64,000 bases of DNA from the NCBI GenBank assembly GCA_947488615.1, contig CANKZU010000014.1:1-64000 (forward strand). Reading direction: 5' to 3'. The notes under the pieces were generated by a model. It ran no database searches. It was not told the origin of the DNA and worked only from the letters and a program-made list of their open reading frames with translations. Below, piece by piece: positions 1 to 14,105 of the stretch. This DNA comes from an uncultured Aurantimonas sp. Its GTDB lineage: Bacteria > Pseudomonadota > Alphaproteobacteria > Rhizobiales > Rhizobiaceae. The stretch's first letter is position 1. The number at the start of each line of letters is the position of its first letter. A program made the translations under genes and the position numbers.

Positions 1-1309
1 ATGATGGGCTGAGCTGCTCGTCGCTGCCGCGATCCGCGAGGCCAGACGTCAGCTACACCACGCACCGGGACACGACCTTCCTCTACTGCATCTCTTGTTC
101 TTTATGATATGTCTTGTGCCAGTTTCCAGAGGCTGTATCCTGTGTCGTAGTCGCGTAGATATAACTACGCGCACGTCTTCCATCCCTAGCTATCTCTAGC
201 CGTGGCTGTGTCTCCTGTATGATAAAACTAGCTAGGAGCTAGCTAATACCTATCTAGTATCTAGCTGCCATCTAGCTCAATCTATGTCATGATCTATGGT
301 TGTATTTATGTATCTATTCATGTATATATACAGGCATTCTTTACCCTGTATTAGTACAATGTATTAGTCTCATGTCTCCTATCTAGTTGTTATCTAGCTC
401 TTATCTATCTGTATCTTGAATACCGATACACCGATGGCTTATTCCTAATAGGAGGGGTATCAGATTAGATACAGATCACATACAGATTACATACAAATCA
501 CATACAGATTGCAGTGAGTAGTGAGCACGATTGCATGTATATAGATGCCCGGACACACTCACACATGCATGCAAGGGCATACCCTCCCCTTATATCGGCT
601 TAGATACGGTTAGGATCAGACAGGCAACTAGATGGAACGCATAGAATGTGATACACTCAGGCATTTACATGGAAGGGTACGGGGGAAACTGCGGGTCGGG
701 AGTTGTTAGATACCTCTACGCAAAATTTCATTCCTTTCGTGAAGCTCTTAGTTACGGATTTGACTGCAATCACCTAATACAACATGCGAGCCCGTCAGCG
801 AGCGCCGGAGAGTTCCGGGCTAGATTTACCTCGGAACGCTCTAACGCCCGTCCTGAGGCAATCTCGGCGGTCGAATTCCTGGTGTCGCGGCCTTCGCGGC
901 GATCCTGTCTGCCGGGCATTTCCCGGTGCCGCGACACAGCCAAAGTTGCCGGTGGGTGAGCCGCTTTGCGTGGCCGAGGCCAGCGGATATGATGGTGCAT
1001 CAAAGGGGGACATTGTGTCTCCCTCTCGCTCACAGAGGCCCCTACAAGCCGAGGCTACAAGGGGATGGTGGACACTCCTACCGGGCCCACCATTCAGATC
1101 AAGAGGTTGGCTGTGTTTCTCGCAGAACCTCTTTTCCGCTTATCTTATATGATGGGCGACAAAGGGGCTGCCCGAGTTTGAGCTCCGTGAGTTCGCTGAA
1201 GAATTGTCCATCATATTTCGTCGCTTGTGCATCTCAGTCTAGAGCGCTCAGGGCACGCCGCGCCTGACATGCGGGAAGATGCCGATTTGGCTCCGCGCTC
1301 GGGACTCCA
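1..1309. other. Anomalous non-coding edge region
   Basis: No convincing gene lies here. The short open frames show no recognisable domain. Positions about 100-650 are visibly AT-richer than the rest of the window and made of degenerate words such as TATCTAG and ATCTATG. I count ten CTAG tetranucleotides between 186 and 400, although CTAG is normally among the rarest tetramers in bacterial DNA. From about 780 the composition drifts back to the GC-rich norm without a readable gene. A small inverted repeat (AAGAGGTT 1101-1108, AACCTCTT 1126-1133, then TT) could be a weak hairpin. The stretch may be foreign DNA, decayed DNA or an assembly-edge artefact; the sequence alone cannot decide. Confidence 0.6.
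458..512. repeat. 11-bp tandem repeat array
   Basis: Four adjacent 11-base units (469-479, 480-490, 491-501, 502-512) follow the pattern ATACARATYRC, preceded by a partial unit at 458-468. The period matches about one DNA helical turn. It lies inside the AT-rich anomalous region and no gene is adjacent, so any role as an iteron-like protein-binding array is speculative. Confidence 0.6.
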
Positions 1310-3373
1310 TCAATCGATGGCGTCCCGGACGGCGCGAGCGAGTTCGTAATCCCGGTAGGGTTTTCGCAGGAAGGGCTTCAGGGCGTCGTCGCCCGCGGAG
1401 GCGACGATCTCGCCGCCATAGCCGGAGGTGAACAGAACCTTCAAATCCGGCCGCCGCCGCTGCGCCTCGAGCGCGAGCTCGTAGCCATTGTCGGAGCCCG
1501 GCATGATGATGTCGGTGAACAGCAACCGCACGTCCTCGGCTTCGTCGAGCGCCTGAAGTGCCGTGGCGGCCGTGTCCGCTTCGATGATCCGGTAGCCGAG
1601 TTCGCTCAAGGCATTGAAGGCCGTCTGGCGCACCGCGACCTCGTCCTCGACCAGCAGCACGACGTCTCCGTCGCGGGCGCGCGGAAGCTCGGCACTCGCC
1701 TTGTCGCCGGACATGTCCGCCGTGCGTTGGGCGGAGCCGGCGTGATGCGGCAGGTAGATGCGCACCTTGGTCCCCTCGTCGGGCGTGCTGTCGATACCGA
1801 GACCGCCGCCGGACTGCTTGACGAAACCGTGGATCGTGCTGAGCCCAAGCCCGGTGCCGTGACCCTCTTCCTTGGTCGTGAAAAACGCCTCGCAGGCCTT
1901 TGCCCGCACTTCCTCGGACATGCCGACGCCCGTGTCCGCGACTTCGAGGACGACATAGTGTCCGCCAGGAAGGTCTGGAGGATCCCCAGCCCCGGGGTTG
2001 CCGACGTCGACATCGGCGGTCGTGATGAGCACGCGGCCGCCCTTGGGCATCGCATCGCGCGCATTGACGAGGAGATTGAGAATGGCCGCCTCGATCTGAC
2101 CGGGGTCGATGAAGACCAGAGGAAGGTCTTGCGCCAGCTCCGTTTTGATGTCCACACGTTCGCCCAGCGTCCGGGATAGAAGGTCGGCGAGCCCGTGGAT
2201 CAACGCGTTGAGATCGATGGCCTGCGGGGCCAAGCTCTGCTGCCGGGAGAACCCGAGCAGCCGTTTGGTCATGTCGCGGCAATGCAGGGCACCCTGCAGG
2301 GCGTGGTCGGCCCGCCGCGCGGTCCGGGCGTCCAGATCCTCGGTCCGCCGCATGCGGTCGAGATTGCCGATGACCACGGTGAGCATATTGTTGAAATCAT
2401 GGGCGATGCCGCCGGTGAGTTTGCCCACGGCGTCGATCTTCTGGGCGTGCAGCAATTGCTGCTCGAGCATCCGGCGGTCGTGGACGTCGAACATCGTACC
2501 GAAGATACGCGGTTGATCCCCATCCTCGGGCGGTGCCACCACTCCGCGATCAAGAAAGTAGCGGAAGACGCCGTCGGCACAGCGCCAGCGATATTCGACG
2601 GAATAGTCGCCGCCGGACTGAAGGCGTTTCAAGGCATCCAGAACGATGTCCAGATCGTCGCGGTGGACACGATTGGCCCATAGCTTCGTGTCACCGGCAA
2701 AATCGGCCGAATCGAAGCCGAGCAGGCGCTTGACGCTGTCGTCGTGGAGGAACGTGCGGACCGCGCCCTGGCCGGCGAGTTCGGCCTCGTAGACTGCGAT
2801 CGGAAGCGATCGGATGACCGTCGCCTCGCGCTTTTCGGCGGAACGCAGCTGATGTTCGGCCTCCATGTGGTCGGCGCGTATCCGCAGATTCTCCTCGAGC
2901 AGCCGGCGTTCCTGTTCCGCCTTGCGCCGGATTTCGTCGGCCTGCTTGTGCAGCTCGATGAACACGGAGACCTTGGCACACAAGATCACCGGTTCGACCG
3001 GCTTGAAGACGTAGTCGACCGCGCCCGTGGAATAGCCGCGCACGACATGGGTCTCGTCCTTGTCGTAGGCGGTCAGGAAGATCACCGGGACGCGCCGCGA
3101 CTTCTCGCGCTGCCGGATGATCGCGACCGCCTCGTAACCATCCATTCCGGGCATGCGAACATCCATGAGGATGGCACAGAAGTCGCGTTGCAACACCAGC
3201 CGCAGCGCCTCCAGGCCCGACGTCGCGCAGACGACGTCGGCGTCGAGATCGGACAGGACTTCCGACAACGCGATGATATTGCGCGGATCGTCGTCGACGA
3301 GAAGCACGGCTGGCCGAACCGGCGCCATGACCTCTGGAGCCGGCGAAGTGGCGTTTGCTGTGTCAGTCATCAA
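1310..3373 (-). CDS. Hybrid sensor histidine kinase (REC-PAS-HisKA-HATPase-REC)
   Basis: A soluble 687-residue hybrid kinase. Domain order: an N-terminal receiver (about 22-140) with the phospho-acceptor Asp in [12 protein letters not shown] and the conserved Lys in FKPVEP; a short coiled linker; a PAS-like sensor (about 190-300); a HisKA domain with the phospho-accepting His in GGIAHDFNN near residue 322; an ATPase domain with N box [11 protein letters not shown]1 DTGVGM and G2 GTGLGLS; and a C-terminal receiver (about 570-685) with Asp in FTDIIMPG. No transmembrane segment is visible, so input probably comes from a cytoplasmic ligand or from phosphorylation of the first receiver. It lies downstream of the giant HAMP kinase on the same strand, separated by a long hairpin, so the two may or may not share a transcript. 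Signal and target are unknown. Confidence 0.9.
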   Translation of the reverse strand: MMTDTANATSPAPEVMAPVRPAVLLVDDDPRNIIALSEVLSDLDADVVCATSGLEALRLVLQRDFCAILMDVRMPGMDGYEAVAIIRQREKSRRVPVIFLTAYDKDETHVVRGYSTGAVDYVFKPVEPVILCAKVSVFIELHKQADEIRRKAEQERRLLEENLRIRADHMEAEHQLRSAEKREATVIRSLPIAVYEAELAGQGAVRTFLHDDSVKRLLGFDSADFAGDTKLWANRVHRDDLDIVLDALKRLQSGGDYSVEYRWRCADGVFRYFLDRGVVAPPEDGDQPRIFGTMFDVHDRRMLEQQLLHAQKIDAVGKLTGGIAHDFNNMLTVVIGNLDRMRRTEDLDARTARRADHALQGALHCRDMTKRLLGFSRQQSLAPQAIDLNALIHGLADLLSRTLGERVDIKTELAQDLPLVFIDPGQIEAAILNLLVNARDAMPKGGRVLITTADVDVGNPGAGDPPDLPGGHYVVLEVADTGVGMSEEVRAKACEAFFTTKEEGHGTGLGLSTIHGFVKQSGGGLGIDSTPDEGTKVRIYLPHHAGSAQRTADMSGDKASAELPRARDGDVVLLVEDEVAVRQTAFNALSELGYRIIEADTAATALQALDEAEDVRLLFTDIIMPGSDNGYELALEAQRRRPDLKVLFTSGYGGEIVASAGDDALKPFLRKPYRDYELARAVRDAID

Positions 3374-3401
3374 AACCCATCATGAATAGCTGCGCTGACA
3401 G

Positions 3402-3438
3402 CATCGTCCCGGAGAGCGGCGCGTCTCTCGGGACGATG
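3402..3438. other. Long hairpin between two kinase genes
   Basis: CATCGTCCCG at 3402-3411 begins a 14-pair stem with one bulged G that closes at 3425-3438, around an 8-base loop. On the minus strand it lies just after the stop of the large kinase gene and could end or attenuate its transcript. No T tract follows on that strand, so it is not a canonical intrinsic terminator. Confidence 0.5.
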
Positions 3439-3515
3439 TTTCAAATCCTTACCGTGGTTCTCGCGCGCCCGTCTGGCGCCTGAGAGCCACCGGTGTCGAG
3501 CGATCCGCATCCGCT

Positions 3516-9326
<5,811 letters not shown>

Positions 9327-9433
9327 TGAGTGATCTCCCAAACAAATTTTGCGGGGGCCTTTTCGCTCACCCGGTCGTTTTAATGGATCGCGACAAAAAC
9401 GGGCGCGAGTCGTGGAAAGGGGGCATCGTGCCG

Positions 9434-9835
9434 TCAGACCGGCGGAGGCGTAGCGAGCGCCGAGCGGAGCGCGGCGGCAAGCTCGTCATCCATGCAGGGC
9501 TTGGACAGAAAGCCTTGCGGCTGAGCCACTTCGGCACGCTGCCGGGTTTCAGGATCGCTCGACCCGGACAGAAAGATGACCGCCACTCCGAAGCGATCAC
9601 GCAGCGCGCTGGCGAGCGCAATGCCGTCACCGCCGCCGCGCAGGCCGATATCCACCAAAGCAATTGCCGGACGCTGCGATTCGGCCATCGCGAGGGCTTC
9701 CTCGGCGGTTCCGGCAACGCCGCAACACCGGTATCCAAGATCATCCAACGCGTCCTCCAGATAGAGCGCGACGAGATACTCATCCTCGACCACAAGGACG
9801 CCGACGCCATCGGGTAGTGTGGATGCATCTGGCAT
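9434..9835 (-). CDS. Single-domain response regulator
   Basis: A 133-residue stand-alone receiver. The acidic pair is in [16 protein letters not shown], the phospho-acceptor Asp in [13 protein letters not shown], the switch Ser in FLSGSSD and the Lys in [10 protein letters not shown]. There is no output domain, so it probably acts as a phosphate shuttle or by protein contact. It lies about 100 bases upstream of the giant HAMP kinase on the same strand and is likely its partner, or an intermediate in the same phosphorelay. That pairing is inferred from position only. Confidence 0.85.
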   Translation of the reverse strand: MPDASTLPDGVGVLVVEDEYLVALYLEDALDDLGYRCCGVAGTAEEALAMAESQRPAIALVDIGLRGGGDGIALASALRDRFGVAVIFLSGSSDPETRQRAEVAQPQGFLSKPCMDDELAAALRSALATPPPV

Positions 9836-10170
9836 GAAAGGGTCCGCTTCTTCTGCGTTTGATGTTGAGGGCTGCGGAAATTCGTATGGCAGCGTCAGGG
9901 TTTATCCCGGTTGATAGCCCCTTCGACGCGGCGGCGGCAATGGGAAACCTCCACGGAAGACCGGACAAGCCAAAGCGTAGCCAGGGGCAGGCGAGCCAAA
10001 CGCCTCCAACGAACACTCGAGGGTAAGCGCTGGCGTCGCGGCAGACACTCGACCGTAACGGTCGACGGCATCCTCCTTCAGCTGCCGCTGCCAAAGCGTC
10101 GGCTGCAGTGCATTGCTGCTGCGCCGGTCATCGACCATGTCCGCCCGCGATCGAAATTGACGTCCCACGC
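9836..10170. other. Intergenic stretch with one strong palindrome
   Basis: I see no gene in these 335 bases. They hold one near-perfect palindrome, TCGACCGT-A-ACGGTCGA (10049-10065), between the end of the ureide operon and the response regulator gene. It could be an operator or a transcript-end hairpin; no T tract follows on the minus strand. Confidence 0.5.
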
Positions 10171-10680
10171 TCAGACTGTTCCGGCGTCTCCGTCGCGGGC
10201 GCCGATCGTATAGGCCTCGTCGAACCAGTGTTCCTCCAGATTCGCCCCGTTCCCGATCCGATCGACGACGGCGAAGAGGCCAGGCTCATGGAGCGGGGTC
10301 AGCACGCCGTGCCAGGTGCCGCGGTGAAAATTGACGCCCTGACCCGGCCGGGTGAGGAAGGCGCGGGGATGGTTCGGCCGGCCGCCGTCATCCTCGGCGG
10401 CGATGACCAGAAACGGATGCTCGGACATTGGCAGGAACGTCTGCGAGCCCTCCGGGTGTCGCTCGACCATTTCCAGGGAATAGGGCAGGGCGCGCGGCTC
10501 GGCCTTGAACAGGCTGATGCCGGCGCGGCCATCCGAAAAGTCGAGCCGGGCGCGATCGTGCCAGCGGCCGCAAAGCCCCTGGTTGATCAGCCTGTCCGGC
10601 TCGTCCGACGCTTCCAGCACATCGCCGAAAGGCGCGAATGCGTCCGCCGTCAACGGCTCGGTCGCGATCCGCCGGCTCAT
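10171..10680 (-). CDS. allA: Ureidoglycolate lyase
   Basis: A 169-residue cupin-fold protein that splits ureidoglycolate into glyoxylate and urea, the last carbon-releasing step of ureide degradation. Family features are the opening LTADAFAPFGDVLE, the central ISLFKAEPRALPYSLEMVERHPEGSQTFLPM and the late GVNFHRGTWHGVLTPL that supplies metal and substrate ligands. The start ATG (10680) overlaps the stop of the preceding aminohydrolase gene in an ATGA arrangement, so translation is probably coupled. It is the third gene of a three-gene minus-strand operon. The glyoxylate it makes is the substrate of the beta-hydroxyaspartate cycle encoded 6 kb to the right. Confidence 0.93.
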   Translation of the reverse strand: MSRRIATEPLTADAFAPFGDVLEASDEPDRLINQGLCGRWHDRARLDFSDGRAGISLFKAEPRALPYSLEMVERHPEGSQTFLPMSEHPFLVIAAEDDGGRPNHPRAFLTRPGQGVNFHRGTWHGVLTPLHEPGLFAVVDRIGNGANLEEHWFDEAYTIGARDGDAGTV

Positions 10681-11543
10681 CGGCGCTGTCCGCCCGATCC
10701 ACCCGGCAGACCGAGCCGAGCGTGACGGTTGACGTCCTTGTAGAGAAGATAGCGGAATGGCCCTGGCCCACCCGCGTAGCAGGCCTGCGGACAGAAGGCG
10801 CGCAGCCACATGAAGTCGCCCGCCTGGACCTCGACCCAGTCCCGGTTGAGGCGATAGACGGCCTTGCCTTCCAGCACATAGAGCCCGTGCTCCATCACAT
10901 GCGTCTCGGCAAACGGGATCAGACCGCCGGGCTGGAAGGTGACGATCGTCACATGCATGTCGTGGCGCATGTCGGCGGGGTCGACGAAGCGGGTCGTCGC
11001 CCAGGCGCCGTCGGTGTCCGGCATCGGCGTCGGGGCGATGTCGTTTTCGTTCGCGAAGATAGGATCGGGCGCGGCGATTCCGTCGACCGGCTCGTAGGCC
11101 TTGCGGATCCAATGGAAGCGGACGGCGGAGTCGCCGTTGTTATGCGCCGTCCAGTCGCTTGCCGGGGGCAGATAGGCGTATCCGCCCGCCTCCAGCACAT
11201 GTTTTTCGCCGCCGAGGGTCAGGGTCAGCTCGCCCTCGACGACGAAGAGTACGGCCTCGGCCCCGGCATCGGGTTCCGGCCGGTCGCTGCCGCCGCCCGG
11301 CGCGATCTCCATGATGTATTGGGAGAAGGTCTCGGCAAAACCCGATAGCGGCCGGGCGAGAATCCAGGCGCGGGTGCCGTCCCAGAACGGCAGCGCGCTG
11401 GTGACGATGTCCCGCATCGTGCCGCGGGGGATGACCGCATAGGCCTCGGTAAACACCGCGCGGTCGGTCATCAGCTCGGTCTGCTTCGGCAAACCGCCCT
11501 GCGGCGCGTAGTAGCTGCGTTCGGCCAAGGGCCTCTCCTTCAT
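10677..11543 (-). CDS. allE: (S)-ureidoglycine aminohydrolase
   Basis: A 288-residue bicupin that releases ammonia from (S)-ureidoglycine to give (S)-ureidoglycolate, a manganese-dependent step. The start at 11543 gives the family-typical opening MKERPLAERSYYAPQGGLP. The first cupin is around EAVLFVVEGELTLTLGG and the second around ETHVMEHGLYVLEGKAVYRLNRDWVEVQAGDF, with the metal-binding His and Glu in the second. Both ends overlap neighbours by four bases (ATGA), so it is translationally coupled to the allantoinase fusion before it and to allA after it. The allantoate amidohydrolase (allC) that would supply ureidoglycine is not in this window. Confidence 0.93.
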   Translation of the reverse strand: MKERPLAERSYYAPQGGLPKQTELMTDRAVFTEAYAVIPRGTMRDIVTSALPFWDGTRAWILARPLSGFAETFSQYIMEIAPGGGSDRPEPDAGAEAVLFVVEGELTLTLGGEKHVLEAGGYAYLPPASDWTAHNNGDSAVRFHWIRKAYEPVDGIAAPDPIFANENDIAPTPMPDTDGAWATTRFVDPADMRHDMHVTIVTFQPGGLIPFAETHVMEHGLYVLEGKAVYRLNRDWVEVQAGDFMWLRAFCPQACYAGGPGPFRYLLYKDVNRHARLGLPGGSGGQRR

Positions 11544-12958
11544 TCGGGTAGCATGGTCGAAAGGCGAAGGCGCGCGATGCGCTCGACCTGCCGGCACGCC
11601 TCGGCGAGTTCCGTGTCGCGGTCGTGCTTGATGCGGCGCTCGAAGGCGGCGAGGATGCCGGCCTTGTCGTGATCGCGCACGGCGATGATGAACGGGAAGC
11701 CGAATGTTTCGACATAACGCTGGTTCATCCGCGTGAAATCGGCGCGCTCGGCATCGGTCAGGGCATCGAGGCCGGCGGAGGCCTGCTCGGCGGTGGACTC
11801 GGCGGTTAGCCGCTTCGCCGCAGCCAATTTTCCGGCGAGATCGGGGTGGGCCTTGAGGACGGCGAGACGTCGCTCTGGCTCGGCGGCGCGGAACACACGG
11901 GCGAGGGCGTTGTGCAGCCCGCTCGCGCTGTCATGCGCGGGCCCGAGTTCCAGCGCGTGCGCGCCCTCGGCGATCCAGGGTGAATGCTCGAACACGCCGC
12001 CGAAGGCCGTGACGAACGTCTCGCGATCCATCTCTGACGGCCGCGCGAAGGAAACGGGCGGATGATGCTCGGCCCAATGCCGCGCGATGTCGATCCGGCG
12101 GGCGAACCAGACATCGGCATGGCCAGCGGCGTAGTCGAGGAAGCGCTTCAGTGCCATCACCCGGCCCGGCCGCCCGACCAGCCTGCAATGCAGTCCGATC
12201 GACAGCATCTTAGCGCTCCCTGCTTCGCCCTCGGCATAGAGCGCGTCGAAGCTGTCCTTCAGATAGGCGAAGAACTGATCGCCGGAATTGAAGCCCTGTG
12301 GCGAGGCGAAGCGCATGTCATTGGCGTCGAGCGTGTAGGGCACGATCAACTGCTCGCGCCCGCCGGTACGCAGCCAGTAGGGCAGGTCGTCGGCGTAGCT
12401 GTCGGCGACATAGTCGAAGCCGCCTTCCTCCGCCGCGAGGCGCACGGTATTGTCCGAGCAGCGGCCGGTGTACCAGCCGCGCGGCCGCTCGCCGGTCACT
12501 TCGGTGTGGAGACGGATCGCCGCGTCCATGTGGGCGCGCTCGTCCTCGGGACTGAAATCCTTGTACTCGATCCATTTGAGGCCGTGGCTAGCGATCTCCC
12601 AGCCGGCTTCTTGCATTGCGGCGACTTGCGTCGGCGCGCGCGCCAAAGCGGTCGCGACGCCATAGACGGTCAGCGGAATATCCATCCCCCTGAACAGCCG
12701 GTGCAGACGCCAGAAGCCGCCGCGCGCGCCATATTCGTAGATCGATTCCATGTTCCAGTGGCGTTGGCCCGGCCAGGCGGCGGCGCCGACGATCTCGGAC
12801 AGGAACGCCTCGGAGGCCGCGTCGCCGTGCAGGACGTTGTTCTCGCCGCCCTCCTCGTAATTGAGGACGATCTGCACGGCGATCCTGGCGCCGTTCGGCC
12901 AGCGCGGGTCGGGCGGTGTCGGCCCGTAACCGGCCATATCGCGTGGATAACGTGTCAA
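11540..12958 (-). CDS. puuE-uraD: Fused allantoinase (PuuE type) and OHCU decarboxylase
   Basis: A 472-residue bifunctional protein. Residues about 1-305 are a polysaccharide-deacetylase-like allantoinase (PuuE), with NYEEGGENNVLHGD, HWNMESIYEYG and ASHGLKWIEY; it opens the allantoin ring to allantoate. Residues about 310-472 are 2-oxo-4-hydroxy-4-carboxy-5-ureidoimidazoline decarboxylase, with the catalytic HPDLAG motif and FGFPFIIAVRDHDK; it makes (S)-allantoin. The domain order is the reverse of the pathway order. The start is TTG (12958), chosen because AAGGAG lies seven bases upstream and the frame begins in the family-typical way, TRYPRDMAGYG. It is the first gene of the operon with allE and allA. 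Urate oxidase and HIU hydrolase are not seen here. Confidence 0.93.
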   Translation of the reverse strand: MTRYPRDMAGYGPTPPDPRWPNGARIAVQIVLNYEEGGENNVLHGDAASEAFLSEIVGAAAWPGQRHWNMESIYEYGARGGFWRLHRLFRGMDIPLTVYGVATALARAPTQVAAMQEAGWEIASHGLKWIEYKDFSPEDERAHMDAAIRLHTEVTGERPRGWYTGRCSDNTVRLAAEEGGFDYVADSYADDLPYWLRTGGREQLIVPYTLDANDMRFASPQGFNSGDQFFAYLKDSFDALYAEGEAGSAKMLSIGLHCRLVGRPGRVMALKRFLDYAAGHADVWFARRIDIARHWAEHHPPVSFARPSEMDRETFVTAFGGVFEHSPWIAEGAHALELGPAHDSASGLHNALARVFRAAEPERRLAVLKAHPDLAGKLAAAKRLTAESTAEQASAGLDALTDAERADFTRMNQRYVETFGFPFIIAVRDHDKAGILAAFERRIKHDRDTELAEACRQVERIARLRLSTMLPE

Positions 12959-13076
12959 AGGCGGCTCCTTGGCTCGGTCGCGGTTTCCATCATTATGCCG
13001 AAACCGCAGGGCGTATCGTCAAATAATCCGCGAAGCCGCTTGCGGGTACAGCGCGCCGCGCTTTGCGCCGATCGGC

Positions 13077-13925
13077 TCATTCGAACTCTCCCAGGATCTC
13101 GTGCTGCGCCTCGATCTTCTCCAGATAGTCGCGGCCGGGTTTCCCGGACTTCTTGAACGTCTCCAGCGCCAGCAGGCGGATGACGGCGAGGACGCCCGAA
13201 TAGCAATCGAGAGCGTAGGAACTTTCCACCGGGCAGATGATCGTCCACCGCGCGTAAGCCGGCGTCACCCGGGCCGATGGGTCGGTGATGAGCAGCACTT
13301 TGACGCCGCGGCCCGATAGCGCCTCCAGATAGCGCTTGAGCTTGCCGACGATGCGGCGGATGGCGACGACGATGACGACATCATCGGCCCCGAGATCGGC
13401 GATGCGTTCGGCGACCGTCTCGCCGGCGCCGGGTATCAACCGGGTGCGCTCGCGAAACTGGATGAACTGCCAGCGGGCATAGCCGGCAAAGTAATGGCTG
13501 TTTCGGAACCCCATGAAACCCAGATTGCGTGCCTGCCAGAGCGCTGCGGAGATCTCGTCGAGCCGCGCCGGGTCCAGCCCTTCCAGCGCCAGACGAACCG
13601 TCGCCATTTCCTGCTCGGCGAACCGTGCGATCGGATCCGCGGGCGCGTCCCCGCTTTCCGGGGAGCGCCCCGACGCCAGGAAGAGCGGCGAGCCCCAGTT
13701 GCGCGCCTCGCGGGCAGCGACGCGCATGTCGTCGTAGTTGTCGAACCCGATGCGCTGCACGAAGCGCGTGATGGTGGAGTTCGAGACGCCGGCCAGCTTC
13801 GCCAGTTCGGAGGCCGGGTACATGCTGATCTCCCCGGGCGACTCCAGGACGAGATCCGCAACCTGACGCTCCCGGGAGCTCAGGCTTTCATACGATCGAT
13901 GGATCGATTCTACGAACGGCTTCAT
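13077..13925 (-). CDS. RpiR-family transcriptional regulator
   Basis: A 282-residue regulator with an N-terminal helix-turn-helix (about 1-80: SSRERQVADLVLESPGEISMYPASELAKLAGVSNSTITRF split across two helices) and a C-terminal SIS sugar-isomerase-like sensing domain (about 120-260, including VVIVVAIRRIVGKLKRYLEAL). It lies between the ureide operon and a divergently transcribed NCS1 permease, so it probably controls one or both. A TGGAAA-AATA-TTTCCA inverted repeat in the divergent spacer is a candidate binding site. The ligand is unknown; a ureide or a downstream product is a reasonable guess. The start at 13925 is chosen because upstream residues lack family character. Confidence 0.88.
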   Translation of the reverse strand: MKPFVESIHRSYESLSSRERQVADLVLESPGEISMYPASELAKLAGVSNSTITRFVQRIGFDNYDDMRVAAREARNWGSPLFLASGRSPESGDAPADPIARFAEQEMATVRLALEGLDPARLDEISAALWQARNLGFMGFRNSHYFAGYARWQFIQFRERTRLIPGAGETVAERIADLGADDVVIVVAIRRIVGKLKRYLEALSGRGVKVLLITDPSARVTPAYARWTIICPVESSYALDCYSGVLAVIRLLALETFKKSGKPGRDYLEKIEAQHEILGEFE

Positions 13926-13973
13926 CTCACCCTTGTCTCCATTCCTGGCGCACCGGCGGTCCGGGGCAGTACT

Positions 13974-14024
13974 TGGAAAAATATTTCCATAAATATTGAC
14001 ACACTGGAAACCACCTTGCAATAT
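13974..14024 (+). promoter_or_regulatory. Candidate RpiR operator and permease promoter
   Basis: An inverted repeat TGGAAA-AATA-TTTCCA (13974-13989) is followed at once by a consensus -35 TTGACA (13996-14001). With a 17-base spacer comes CAATAT (14019-14024) as a weak -10. A further TGGAAA half site lies at 14005-14010 inside the spacer. The palindrome just above the -35 and the half site within the promoter suit a regulator binding here. Assignment to the adjacent RpiR protein is inferred. Confidence 0.5.
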
Positions 14025-14105
14025 GGCGTGCAATGCGGGCTTGGACGCAGAGGAAAGGGCGCGGAAAAAACGCGCATCGCCAGGCGGGTCGGGAGGAGAT
14101 TCGAG

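Noticed and set aside
1101..1135. Intrinsic terminator in the edge region
   Set aside because: The stem has eight pairs but a 17-base loop and only a short T run, and no gene precedes it.
10171..11112. A longer frame for ureidoglycolate lyase starting at 11112
   Set aside because: The added N-terminal part lies over the aminohydrolase gene and reads as Arg-rich nonsense; the ATGA start at 10680 fits the family.
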